From assembly GCA_963645945.1 (NCBI GenBank), contig CAVIUA010000040.1, positions 50,672 through 114,671 on the forward strand: a stretch of 64,000 nt of DNA. Direction: 5' to 3'. The translations under genes were made by a program, and so were the position numbers. Each line of letters opens with the position of its first letter. Position 1 is the stretch's first letter. The notes below the pieces were generated by a model. That model made no database searches and was not told the DNA's origin. It worked only from the letters and a program-made list of their open reading frames with translations. The stretch comes from CAG-877 sp963645945. Its GTDB lineage: Bacteria > Bacillota_I > Bacilli_A > RF39 > UBA660. Positions 43,238-51,716 of this stretch are shown piece by piece.

Positions 43238-45472
43238 TTACACCTCTTCCCTATATGAATTCATAACACTATTTTTAAATATTTTAGCAGCATACTTTTC
43301 ACTTGTAAGGAATGATAAAATAATTAGTATTATATATAGTAATAAGTAATCTTTAAATATTAAGTAGTCATTTATTGTATTGAAAAGATTATATGAAATT
43401 ATATTTATTTTATTTAGATATAAGCATCCTATAAATGAGAAATATACAAGATTTGATATTACAAATAATTCTATTACTAATAGTTGTCTAGCTACTTTTT
43501 TAGATGAGCCTAACATTCTAATTATTGTATAGTAGATATTTCTAGATTTTAATATTAGTTTGATGACAAAGTATGTTATAAAGAATAACGTTACTACTAG
43601 GATTATTGTTACTATTATTTTTAATATTCTTACTATGACAACGGCTTCTTGTTGAACTAAGGCGTCTTTAATTGCTAGAGTATTATAATCCTTGTTTAAC
43701 GTATTAAGTGTTTCGTCGATTATTCTGGCATCTTTTACATAAACACTAACTTGGTAAGTTGCTTTATTATATAGGCTATTATAGTCATCTTTATTAATGA
43801 AGATAATACCATTATAATTTTCATAATCTTCTTTCTTATAATTTGGTATGTTTAAAACATTAGCAATATTTTTTATATTGTAATATTTTTCTACTGATAA
43901 ATTTAACGATTCTTGATAATATAAATTGCTTACATTTATAGTTAATGGCTGGTTAATACAATTTTCTTTTGGACAAGAATACTTATTGTCTTCTGATATA
44001 TAAGTTTTTCCTCTAGAAACCCAGTCATTTGGAACTATTTTGTAACTTGTATCCCAGAAGCTTGACTGATGATTTTTTCCTAGGAAGTTTACTACAGTAG
44101 TACTGTAAGTTTGATTTGCTTGAAATTGTAATTCATTAAGTAGTTGCTCACTAAAATATAAGTAATATTTATAGTCTTCTGTTGCTTTTGCATATTTGAT
44201 ACCAACTATTTTCAAATTTTTAACGATGTTGTTTTCACCTGATGAATATTCATTTTCTATACTGTAAGTTTTTTTCATTAAACCGTCTTTAACTTGTGAT
44301 AAATTGTAGTCGTCTTTTGGGCCTTCTACAACAATTTCGTTATCATTTTCAGGAAGTCTTCCGTAGGCAAGTTTTCCTTTTAATTGTTTTATACCTTTTG
44401 GTGTTCCAGATAAAACGTAGGACTGGTCTTCGGAATTTAGTGTAAAATATCTGTCTGTAACGACATCATTTCTCATGACGTTTGAGATGTTATCTAGTTT
44501 TGAAATTTTATCTAATTCTTCATCAGTAAAAGGGCTTTTGTCTTTCTTATTTATAATGATTCTTTCTTCACTTAAATCTTTAAAGATATAGTTATAGCCT
44601 GTTTTAGAATTTTCATATTCACTTTTCTTGAATGATGAGTATTCTGCCATTAGTGAAACGACTATAAATAGATAGACAATTAGTAATAAAATGAATTTTG
44701 GTAAAACGTTGAAGGTATTTCTGATACCTAATCTTATTTTGTTAAAGAAAGTGATATTTTGATAGTTATTTTCAATACTTGGACCTTCTTTTACGTCTTT
44801 TATTTTCTTGTCTTCTAAAATTTTACCATCATGCATAGTTATTTTTCTAGTGGCATACTCGCTTATTTGTTCATAGTTATGAGTAACAATTATAACTAGT
44901 TTATCTTTAGATAGTTCTTTTAAAAGTCTGATGATTGACTCTGCTGATCTTTTATCTAAGTTACCAGTTGGTTCATCAGCTATAATTACTGGAACGTCTT
45001 GGGCTAGAGCTCTTGCGATTGCAACACGTTGTTTTTGACCAACGGATAATTTTGATACTTTTGTTTTGGTAAATTTTTCAAGATTTACTTTCTTAATTAA
45101 TTCTAACACCTTTGGTCTAGCTTCTTTTTTAGTTAAGCCATTTAAAATTAAGACTAATTCAATATTTTGATACACGGTATAGCTATTAATTAAATTAAAG
45201 TTTTGATAGATGTTGCCAATGTATTTACGACGATAATCTTCCCAGTCTTTTTCCATGTAATGACTTGTTTCTTTACCATCAACATACATTTCGCCTTCTT
45301 CATAAGTATCAAGTCCTGAAATTACATTTAATAAAGTTGATTTACCTGAACCTGATTCTCCAGTAATCGCAACAAATTCTCCTATATTAAACTCGACGTT
45401 TACTTTAGAAAAGCCAGAGGCAATGACTCCTTTACTGTAATAAAATTTTGAAACATTTTTTAACTTTATCAT
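43238..45472 (-). CDS. Fused ABC ATPase-FtsX permease, copy 1
   Basis: A 744-residue protein of the same architecture as the following gene: ATPase domain (1-225) with GESGSGKST, signature KLSVGQKQRVAIARAL (Val in place of the usual second Ser/Gly-Gly pattern) and Walker B IIADEPTGNLD; TM1 at about 257-275; external domain; three C-terminal helices (about 615-640, 668-690, 705-725). It has a ribosome site AAGGAG and a consensus promoter with a palindrome on the -35. With the next gene it probably forms a heterodimer. Confidence 0.88.
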   Translation of the reverse strand: MIKLKNVSKFYYSKGVIASGFSKVNVEFNIGEFVAITGESGSGKSTLLNVISGLDTYEEGEMYVDGKETSHYMEKDWEDYRRKYIGNIYQNFNLINSYTVYQNIELVLILNGLTKKEARPKVLELIKKVNLEKFTKTKVSKLSVGQKQRVAIARALAQDVPVIIADEPTGNLDKRSAESIIRLLKELSKDKLVIIVTHNYEQISEYATRKITMHDGKILEDKKIKDVKEGPSIENNYQNITFFNKIRLGIRNTFNVLPKFILLLIVYLFIVVSLMAEYSSFKKSEYENSKTGYNYIFKDLSEERIIINKKDKSPFTDEELDKISKLDNISNVMRNDVVTDRYFTLNSEDQSYVLSGTPKGIKQLKGKLAYGRLPENDNEIVVEGPKDDYNLSQVKDGLMKKTYSIENEYSSGENNIVKNLKIVGIKYAKATEDYKYYLYFSEQLLNELQFQANQTYSTTVVNFLGKNHQSSFWDTSYKIVPNDWVSRGKTYISEDNKYSCPKENCINQPLTINVSNLYYQESLNLSVEKYYNIKNIANVLNIPNYKKEDYENYNGIIFINKDDYNSLYNKATYQVSVYVKDARIIDETLNTLNKDYNTLAIKDALVQQEAVVIVRILKIIVTIILVVTLFFITYFVIKLILKSRNIYYTIIRMLGSSKKVARQLLVIELFVISNLVYFSFIGCLYLNKINIISYNLFNTINDYLIFKDYLLLYIILIILSFLTSEKYAAKIFKNSVMNSYREEV

Positions 45473-45501
45473 ATATTGTCTCCTTTTTTTTAACTAAAAT
45501 A

Positions 45502-45543
45502 ATTATAAGTATTTACTTGGTTGCATACAAGCGAATTTGCTTG
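45502..45543 (-). promoter_or_regulatory. Promoter and operator-like palindrome of the ABC-FtsX operon
   Basis: On the minus strand TTGTAT (45525-45530) and TATAAT (45502-45507) are separated by 17 bases. A 16-bp near-palindrome CAAGCGAATTTGCTTG (45528-45543) overlaps the -35, a position fit for a repressor site. Confidence 0.6.
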
Positions 45544-45562
45544 GAATTTTGGTAAGTTTACT

Positions 45563-46189
45563 TTACATTTTAAGATGATCCAACATTATTTGTAGTATTT
45601 CATTTTCATCTTTATTATATATATTAATAACAATAGCGCCTTTTGGCTTAACAAAGTTACTTGTTTTGATATCATATTCATCGCGACTAAGTAGTTCTTT
45701 TTTGACTTCTTCTAAAGAGATGTCTGGTCTTTTTTTAGATAGAATTTTAACGCGTGTATTAATATCGGCATAGAAATAAAATTTGAAATCAGCATCTGGC
45801 ATTATTCTTTCAGCAATGTCTCGGCCTTCCATAATAATATTTTCATTTTCTTCTATAAAGGCCTTTTGATATTTTCTAATAAACTCTTTTACTACTTCAA
45901 CGGCTGAATATTTTGTTACTGTTAAGGCTACTAAGTCTTGTTCAAGGGCTTCGGTTACATCAAGATTATTTACATAATATCTATCATTTTTTATAGATAA
46001 CTTCGTTGTTTTTAATGTTCTTTCTATTGACTTAATGTCTTCTGGGTCAACATCATTACTGATTAATTGTAGACCTACCATACGATATAAATTACCGGTA
46101 TTAAAAACTTTGTAATTTATTTTTTTAGCTAGCAGCTTTGAGCAGGCTGTTTTTCCGGTTGCGGAAAGACCATCTATTGCGATTTTCAT
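45563..46189 (-). CDS. cmk: Cytidylate kinase
   Basis: A 208-residue P-loop kinase phosphorylating CMP/dCMP. The P-loop is GLSATGKT (residues 7-14). FNTGNLYRMVGLQ is the TGxxYR acceptor motif, IIMEGRDIAERIMPDADFKFYF matches the CMK GRDI...PDAD motif, and a basic lid (KKRPDISLEEVKKELLSRD) follows. It is slightly shorter than usual (about 225). GGAGG precedes the ATG. It lies 8 bp after the UDG-like gene. Confidence 0.85.
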   Translation of the reverse strand: MKIAIDGLSATGKTACSKLLAKKINYKVFNTGNLYRMVGLQLISNDVDPEDIKSIERTLKTTKLSIKNDRYYVNNLDVTEALEQDLVALTVTKYSAVEVVKEFIRKYQKAFIEENENIIMEGRDIAERIMPDADFKFYFYADINTRVKILSKKRPDISLEEVKKELLSRDEYDIKTSNFVKPKGAIVINIYNKDENEILQIMLDHLKM

Positions 46190-46197
46190 ATTTCCTC

Positions 46198-46866
46198 CTA
46201 GACACTTACTTTTTCTTTTATTTCATTTTTTATAATCCATTTTATATCTTCTATTGATTTATCGATATTAAAACGACCATTTCCAATTGGATAATATACT
46301 GAATAAGCTTTGTAGATTTTATTGTTTATCTTTAAAGGATACATTTCTTTTCTAGATGTTGATACTGATATTTTTTGATTTAGGACAATACTACTTACTT
46401 GGTTGCCAAACAGGATAATTATTTTTGGATTTATTATTTCTATTTCTTTTAGTAATAAATCTAAGTATTCTTTATAAACTTTATCTGGTAATGGCCTAGC
46501 ATCTATTTGAGTACATTTACCAAGATTTGTAATAAAAAGCTTGTGCTTTTTAACATTATCATATACTTCTTCGGCAAATTCTTCAGTCCATGATGATGCT
46601 GGCATTTTCTTGATAGTTTTATATAACTCTTCATCTATTAAATTAACGGCTTCAAATAAGTCCCAAATATTTTTAGTGCCAATCCAGGGTGACTTTAATC
46701 CATGCCAAGATTTAGAAGAAGCAATATTTCTACCGGTTGGATTCATAAATACAAAACAAATGTCTGGATTAGTTTCACAGCCACCATTATAAATAGAATC
46801 TAAATTTTTTGTCCCGTACTTTTGTTGTAATTTGTCATATTCTTTATTTAAGTCTTTAAGTTTCAT
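46198..46866 (-). CDS. Uracil-DNA glycosylase superfamily protein
   Basis: A 222-residue protein with the UDG-fold motifs: FVFMNPTGRNIAS near residues 33-45 (motif 1, GxNP-like), a strand IIILFGNQ near 152-159, and YPIGNGRFN near 195-203 in the place of the C-terminal His-containing loop. It lacks the four-Cys cluster of family 4 enzymes. Uracil or mismatch excision is likely but the substrate is not certain. It is cotranscribed with cmk. Confidence 0.7.
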   Translation of the reverse strand: MKLKDLNKEYDKLQQKYGTKNLDSIYNGGCETNPDICFVFMNPTGRNIASSKSWHGLKSPWIGTKNIWDLFEAVNLIDEELYKTIKKMPASSWTEEFAEEVYDNVKKHKLFITNLGKCTQIDARPLPDKVYKEYLDLLLKEIEIINPKIIILFGNQVSSIVLNQKISVSTSRKEMYPLKINNKIYKAYSVYYPIGNGRFNIDKSIEDIKWIIKNEIKEKVSV

Positions 46867-46890
46867 AACTACTCCTATATGTTTATTTAA

Positions 46891-47577
46891 TTATAAATCA
46901 TTCTTTTTCTTTTGTTCTACAAAAAATTCTATTTTTGATTTTACGTTTTTATATTCTGCATCAACTCGTATATAATATAGTCCTTTTTCTTGAAGGTATG
47001 GCGTTATATCATTTATGAATTTGCCATCATACTTAACCTTTTCTGGCCTTCCATTTCTTCTTATGTATATTTTTTTGTAAGTAGTATCATTTGTTTTTAC
47101 TTCGTGAAAATTGTCATCATTTTGACAGCCAACTTGTCTTTCTTTGTTTTTAGAATAACAGGCATATGACTCGATTTTTAAAATATATTTCCCTTTGCTT
47201 GACTCTGGATAATTGTCTATACTACCACCTTTTATGCCATAGTATGTATCTCTATGGTATGTGTTAAGATTAATGAAAAAAGGTACAATTGGTATTTTGT
47301 GTTTATCTAAAACTCCATAAGTAATTGGTGAATCATTTATTTTTATCTTATACAATCTATTTTTAGAATAACTAACTGGTGCAGTTATTTCAATTGTTCC
47401 TACAAGAACTTTGAAAAGAAAAATGCAGATTATTGTTATGACTGATACTTGTACTATATTATGCTTTTTAGTTTTTTTATAAGTTTCGTTGTAAGTCTTT
47501 AAATCTTTTAAAGCTTCTTTCTGTTCTTTCTTTACGTCACCTAACATATCTTCTTTGTTGTAATAAAATTTTTTCAT
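46891..47577 (-). CDS. Single-pass membrane protein with outer domain, unknown
   Basis: A 228-residue protein: a charged cytoplasmic start with a short coiled coil (KKEQKEALKDLKTYNETYKK), one transmembrane helix at about 41-60, and a ~165-residue outer domain with ITAPVSYSKNRLYK and KNVKSKIEFFVEQKK. Two Cys (YACYSK and VGCQN) in the domain could pair. I do not recognise it. It lies just upstream of the UDG-cmk pair and is probably independent. Confidence 0.65.
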   Translation of the reverse strand: MKKFYYNKEDMLGDVKKEQKEALKDLKTYNETYKKTKKHNIVQVSVITIICIFLFKVLVGTIEITAPVSYSKNRLYKIKINDSPITYGVLDKHKIPIVPFFINLNTYHRDTYYGIKGGSIDNYPESSKGKYILKIESYACYSKNKERQVGCQNDDNFHEVKTNDTTYKKIYIRRNGRPEKVKYDGKFINDITPYLQEKGLYYIRVDAEYKNVKSKIEFFVEQKKKNDL

Positions 47578-47664
47578 ATTATCACCAGTTCTCCAGTAAT
47601 TATTAACTATATATCTTGTTTTAATTATATCATGTATTATATTAAATAGAAAAAAATTAAAATA

Positions 47665-47687
47665 AAAAAGGACTTGATGTCCTTTAT
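47665..47687 (-). terminator. Terminator after the B3/B4 gene
   Basis: AAAGGAC (minus strand, near 47680-47686) pairs with GTCCTTT (47667-47673 region), followed by T-rich sequence; it overlaps the stop codon. Confidence 0.7.
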
Positions 47688-48349
47688 TTTACAATAGTAG
47701 CTTTACCAGATGCGAACTTTGTTGTTAGTGATATTAAGTCATTAGTTACTTTTTCTAATTCTTCATCTTTTGTTTCTTTGTTACCAATGATTAGATATAA
47801 GACGTTTTTAGAGTCTTCTGTTACTTTTGTTTTATCTACTTGACGAATATCTAGCCAGCATACTACATCATTATTGTCATCTACAAAAGAGTATTCTCCG
47901 GCTTTTACTGGTTTTAGTTCTTCGCTTCCTAATGGTAAGAACTTTTCAGTGCCATCTGTTATTTTTAAAGTTACGTTTCCATCTACTTTATCTATGTCAT
48001 GAGCTCCTAGGCATAATTTTGATTCAATTGATAAGATGTTGTAAATATCTACGGCTTTATTGATACTTATTAAGGTTTCTCTTTTAGTTAATAATCTTAT
48101 TAGATTTTCTGATGCTGGTAAGTTTTTTCTTCTTGGTACACCTACTTCTTGATGTAATTTGTAAAATCCTTCAATTACTGGGTCAGCTTTTATATCATAA
48201 TCTTTATATTTTTTTATTAGACTAGAAACTTTTGCTTTACGCCATGTTTCATATTCATCAGTTATTTCTTTATTATTTATATCTTCTATAATAACAGCTT
48301 TTATTTTTACTCCTAATTTTAAAACATTTTCATCTACAATAAATTTCAT
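47684..48349 (-). CDS. B3/B4 tRNA-editing domain protein (free-standing)
   Basis: A 221-residue protein matching the stand-alone B3/B4 (PheRS beta-subunit editing-like) family: FYKLHQEVGVPRRKNLPASENL, KAVDIYNILSIESKLCLGAHDIDKVDG, and GEYSFVDDNNDVVCWLDIRQVD. Related proteins are thought to clear mischarged tRNAs in trans. It is at the 3' end of a dense minus-strand gene series and has a terminator. The exact tRNA cannot be told from sequence. Confidence 0.83.
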   Translation of the reverse strand: MKFIVDENVLKLGVKIKAVIIEDINNKEITDEYETWRKAKVSSLIKKYKDYDIKADPVIEGFYKLHQEVGVPRRKNLPASENLIRLLTKRETLISINKAVDIYNILSIESKLCLGAHDIDKVDGNVTLKITDGTEKFLPLGSEELKPVKAGEYSFVDDNNDVVCWLDIRQVDKTKVTEDSKNVLYLIIGNKETKDEELEKVTNDLISLTTKFASGKATIVK

Positions 48350-48400
48350 ATATATCTCCCTGCATTATTTAAAAACTTCATTTTCTTATTTTTCTACTTA

Positions 48401-49441
48401 TTATTTTTTATTATCCTTTATATAACATGCTTTTATCATAGTATCAACAATGGTATCTAGATAATTCTTAACTTCTGAGTCAACACTACGCATATTTTTA
48501 TAGAAGTCTTTTAAATCGTTTAGTGTGAAATTAATGTCTTCTTTATAATCGTTTGGTAAACTTTTAAAAATTGTTTCAAATGTTTCTTGTACTTTTTCTT
48601 TGTTTAATTTTTCAAAAGCGGTAGTTGTTGAATCATGAATTTGTTTACTAATACTTGATAAATCTCCAGGTACAAAGTGTTCTCCAAAGATACACCAAGA
48701 ATTTGGATAGTGTTCATAGAATGCTTTTTCAGTGCTTTTTACTACTTTATAATTTTTATTATTTAAAATTGTACCAACTACTGATCCTGTTGGTATAATA
48801 TTAATTAATTTTTTTTCCAATCGACTATATAGACTACTTTCATATTCTTCTTTTCTGAAGCCTGGACCATCAAAATTATATACTTTTTTGATTTTTCTAT
48901 ATACTTCTTCGCATGCATTCATTACACTAGACATTGCCAAATTACCGGCTTTAGAATGTCCTACTACATATACTTCATTATCTGTTTCAGAAACATTTTT
49001 TGCTAGATATTCTTGAGCTAATACTTGTGTATAAGTTGGATATTGATATCCTAAACGGATATTTTCTATCCAGCCTATTATGGAACCGTCTGTTCCTTTA
49101 TAACTTATAATTTTTATGCCATCAATTTTAATTACCATAGCACCAAATTGTGTTTTTTCTGTTTTAATATTTTGAAAATTAGATATTTTTAAATTTTCAT
49201 ATCGTTTAGAATCCTTTATGATGTTTAATAATTTATATGCTATAGGTGCCATCGCCGCAGAAGTTTCAATTTTGTTTTCATCAATATATTTTGAAAAATC
49301 ATTTAATGACATTTCATTTGAATTGGATTTTGCGGATGCATAGACTAATATTGAAGACAATAAATTATCTATAACATTCCAATGTACTTCGTTTATTGAA
49401 TTGTTTTTATAATATTTTAAATAATCTTCTATCGTATACAT
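48401..49441 (-). CDS. Alpha/beta-hydrolase, Mbeg1-like (DUF2974)
   Basis: A 346-residue protein with the nucleophile elbow GHSKAGNLAMSSVM (Ser in GHSKAG, near residue 161) and NFDGPGFRKEEY, typical of the Mbeg1-like/DUF2974 hydrolase family. The N-terminal SLNDFSKYIDENK and the YKGTDGSIIGWIEN stretch also fit. No signal peptide, so it is cytosolic. Its start overlaps the transglutaminase-like gene's end by 13 bases. The natural substrate of this family is unknown; lipid or peptide ester hydrolysis is possible. Confidence 0.82.
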   Translation of the reverse strand: MYTIEDYLKYYKNNSINEVHWNVIDNLLSSILVYASAKSNSNEMSLNDFSKYIDENKIETSAAMAPIAYKLLNIIKDSKRYENLKISNFQNIKTEKTQFGAMVIKIDGIKIISYKGTDGSIIGWIENIRLGYQYPTYTQVLAQEYLAKNVSETDNEVYVVGHSKAGNLAMSSVMNACEEVYRKIKKVYNFDGPGFRKEEYESSLYSRLEKKLINIIPTGSVVGTILNNKNYKVVKSTEKAFYEHYPNSWCIFGEHFVPGDLSSISKQIHDSTTTAFEKLNKEKVQETFETIFKSLPNDYKEDINFTLNDLKDFYKNMRSVDSEVKNYLDTIVDTMIKACYIKDNKK

Positions 49442-50007
49442 TTTATTACCTCTTTTTGAGTTAAGTTATTATATTGTTTTTTATCAAGACTGTTTATATA
49501 TGCATTGAACTGTTGAAATGACAAACCTGGTTCAACTTCAAAGAATTCTGTTACTGCTCTTGATACTCCATTTGCCCGTTTTTCATAATAATCTTTTATA
49601 TCATTCATGGCATCGGCTTCACTTTCAAATTCATGTATACCAACTTTTTCCCAGTTAGGATGTTCTATTTGATACACTTTGTCATCTTGATAATATAAGA
49701 CAAAGCAATGCATGTGTTCATCCTGTTCTAAGTCATTAAAATCATCTTTTTCATATACTCGCGTACAAAACATTTTATTTTTTATTTCTAGGTTATCAAG
49801 CAATGTGTGCATTAAATAAACTTGTTCTATACATGTACCAAGTCCATGATCAATAGTTTCTTCCATACTGGAGATTCGATATAATCTTCTAAAATTTTTC
49901 ATATTTCCTACATGTTCTTCATTATTAATATCTAACCAGCCATATTTAATGTGACCTTTCATGTATTCTAATATGTCATTTGGTGTTTTAATATCTTTTA
50001 TTTCCAT
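49429..50007 (-). CDS. Transglutaminase-like small protein
   Basis: A 192-residue cytosolic protein whose core fits the transglutaminase-like family: Cys59 in GLGTCIEQVYLMHTLLDNL, His98/His100 in EHMHCFVLYYQDD, and IEHPNW around residues 114-119 as the third site. It starts inside the GNAT gene's end (10-base overlap) and ends inside the Mbeg1-like gene (13 bases), so the three are tightly coupled. The role may be proteolytic or in cofactor handling; it is much smaller than the two tandem paralogs at 16-18 kb. Confidence 0.7.
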   Translation of the reverse strand: MEIKDIKTPNDILEYMKGHIKYGWLDINNEEHVGNMKNFRRLYRISSMEETIDHGLGTCIEQVYLMHTLLDNLEIKNKMFCTRVYEKDDFNDLEQDEHMHCFVLYYQDDKVYQIEHPNWEKVGIHEFESEADAMNDIKDYYEKRANGVSRAVTEFFEVEPGLSFQQFNAYINSLDKKQYNNLTQKEVIKCIR

Positions 50008-50423
50008 AATTTGTTCTCCTTATTTATCCAGGTATACATACCTGATTCTGCCACTTCTTTTTTTACTTTAAACCCGAATTTCTCATAGAATGTTGTTTTT
50101 CCTGGTGCCGCCAAAAGTTCAACTAATGACTCTTCTCCTGGTTCTAATGAATCTTTTATTCTATTTAAAAGATTCATAATCATTAGTTTCCCAATTCCTT
50201 GCCCTTGATATTCTGGTAAAACAACGACATCAGCTATTAGTGACATATATCCGTAGTCAGTTATGACCCTAGCCATTCCAATGGTATTCCCTTCTATAAC
50301 ATATTTTACTGTTAAACTGTTTTTAAGGGCAATTTCCATTTGTCTTTTAGTTGTTTTTTTCCATCCTACTGTTTCAATAATTTTTATAAATTCTTCATAA
50401 GTTAAATTATTTTCTTCTAACAT
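49998..50423 (-). CDS. GNAT family N-acetyltransferase
   Basis: A 141-residue acetyltransferase. Motif A is VVVLPEYQGQGIGKLMI (acetyl-CoA pyrophosphate loop QGQGIGK), followed by LLAAPGKTTFYEKFGFK (motif B with the conserved FYEKFGF). Substrate unknown. It lies 11 bp after a Nudix gene and overlaps the transglutaminase-like gene. Confidence 0.9.
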   Translation of the reverse strand: MLEENNLTYEEFIKIIETVGWKKTTKRQMEIALKNSLTVKYVIEGNTIGMARVITDYGYMSLIADVVVLPEYQGQGIGKLMIMNLLNRIKDSLEPGEESLVELLAAPGKTTFYEKFGFKVKKEVAESGMYTWINKENKLWK

Positions 50424-50434
50424 AATATACTGCC

Positions 50435-50920
50435 TTATTTTATTTCTTCTAATAATTTTTTAAACATTAAACCATGAGACTTAGTTATTTGTTCTTTTTT
50501 TATTAAATTTAAGATTTCATTTTCGGATAAATAAGAAACACTTTCTACTTCTTCAGTTTGAAGCTTTAAAGAACTAATATCGATGTCTTTTTCTAAATAG
50601 TATATGTCACCAAATGGTATGCCAAATAAGATACTACCAATATATTTTATATTTTCTTTTGTTATATCTAGGTTTAATTCTTCTTTTACTTCTCTAATTA
50701 TTGCTTCTTGAGAAGTTTCATTATATAAAACATGGCCTCCTGTTGTTGAAAAGAGTGATCCTTTTTCTTTAGAAGTTTTTTGCATCAAATATTTACCATC
50801 TGAATTTTTTATAAAAATTACAGAAACTAAGATGTGTTCATTATCTGGCAGTTTATCACCTCTCGCTATTTTTTTATTGAGTTTTTTCTTGTTACTGTCA
50901 TATACATTTAAATACTCCAT
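50435..50920 (-). CDS. Nudix hydrolase
   Basis: A 161-residue Nudix protein with a nearly complete box GGHVLYNETSQEAIIREVKEEL (about 61-82), only the final Gly being replaced by Asn. It resembles the Nudix protein at 40.3-40.8 kb in start and length, so the two are probably paralogs. It heads a GNAT-TG-Mbeg1 gene series and follows the DUF1113 gene by 12 bp. Confidence 0.87.
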   Translation of the reverse strand: MEYLNVYDSNKKKLNKKIARGDKLPDNEHILVSVIFIKNSDGKYLMQKTSKEKGSLFSTTGGHVLYNETSQEAIIREVKEELNLDITKENIKYIGSILFGIPFGDIYYLEKDIDISSLKLQTEEVESVSYLSENEILNLIKKEQITKSHGLMFKKLLEEIK

Positions 50921-50932
50921 ATTATCCCTCCT

Positions 50933-51571
50933 CTATTTAAAATGAACATAGTTAAAACCTAATTTACTATATACATCGTACGCTCTTGGTAAGTGAAAGA
51001 TTCTAGCAAAAAGCAAGTTATAAAATTCATCAATTAAAATTATTGAGCATAGAGTGATACTAAGGATTAAGAAATTTTTCTTTTTCATCTTTTTAGCTAG
51101 ATAAAAACAAAATGGTATTATTACATACATTAGTAATAATGCTGATAGTCCAAAAAATAAGACGCTTCTTAAACAAACAAAACCATTAATGTTACCAAAA
51201 TTTAGAATTTCTTGATTATAGTCCCAACATCTTTTTCCATTTCCAATGATATACATGCCAAGTCCTGAAAAATATTCTAAAATTCCAGTTGAGAAAAAGC
51301 TTATTAGGAATACTTTCCATGGTTTCTTTCTGTGTTTATAGGTTAATAAATAAATCATTATAGAACCTGTTGCATAAATATTTATCCATGGTAAGAAGTT
51401 TCCTCCTCGCCAGTAGAATTCTTTCATACCAGAGTTAAAATAATAAAATATGAATTCGTATAGGAATCCAAATATTCCAGTTATTACTATTACAAGGCAA
51501 AATATGCCAAGCATTGTTTGTTTATCAAATGAATGATCTTTGTTTAAATACTCATTAAATCTTTTTTTCAT
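50933..51571 (-). CDS. DUF1113 membrane protein (putative ABC-type permease family)
   Basis: A 212-residue protein with about five helices. FLYEFIFYYFNSGMKEFYWRGG, SFFSTGILEYFSGLGMY and RCWDYNQEILNFGNINGFVC are typical of the DUF1113/CmpB-type family. I choose the ATG at 51571, because an upstream in-frame ATG at 51664 lies before an extended -10 promoter (51594-51599) and has no ribosome site. It is the first gene of a minus-strand series, divergent from the Asn-rich protein gene. Confidence 0.8.
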   Translation of the reverse strand: MKKRFNEYLNKDHSFDKQTMLGIFCLVIVITGIFGFLYEFIFYYFNSGMKEFYWRGGNFLPWINIYATGSIMIYLLTYKHRKKPWKVFLISFFSTGILEYFSGLGMYIIGNGKRCWDYNQEILNFGNINGFVCLRSVLFFGLSALLLMYVIIPFCFYLAKKMKKKNFLILSITLCSIILIDEFYNLLFARIFHLPRAYDVYSKLGFNYVHFK

Positions 51572-51593
51572 ACTGCTCACTACTTTCTTTTTT

Positions 51594-51602
51594 ATTATAT
51601 CA
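51594..51602 (-). promoter_or_regulatory. Extended -10 promoter of the DUF1113 series
   Basis: On the minus strand TGATATAAT: TATAAT at 51594-51599 preceded by TG one base upstream, about 20 bases before the chosen start. No good -35 is seen at the right distance, which is allowed for extended -10 promoters. Confidence 0.5.
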
Positions 51603-51663
51603 TACTTTTTATTTTTGAAGCTGTAAATTAACATTTTAATTTTTAAGAATAAATCTATCTTCA

Positions 51664-51692
51664 TTGACTTTAATAATTGCCTTTGTTACAAT
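51664..51692 (+). promoter_or_regulatory. SigA-type promoter of the Asn-rich protein gene
   Basis: TTGACT (51664-51669) and TACAAT (51687-51692) are separated by exactly 17 bases, with AAAGGAGT following before the ATG at 51717. Confidence 0.75.
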
Positions 51693-51716
51693 TTGATTAT
51701 AGTAAAGGAGTATAGT

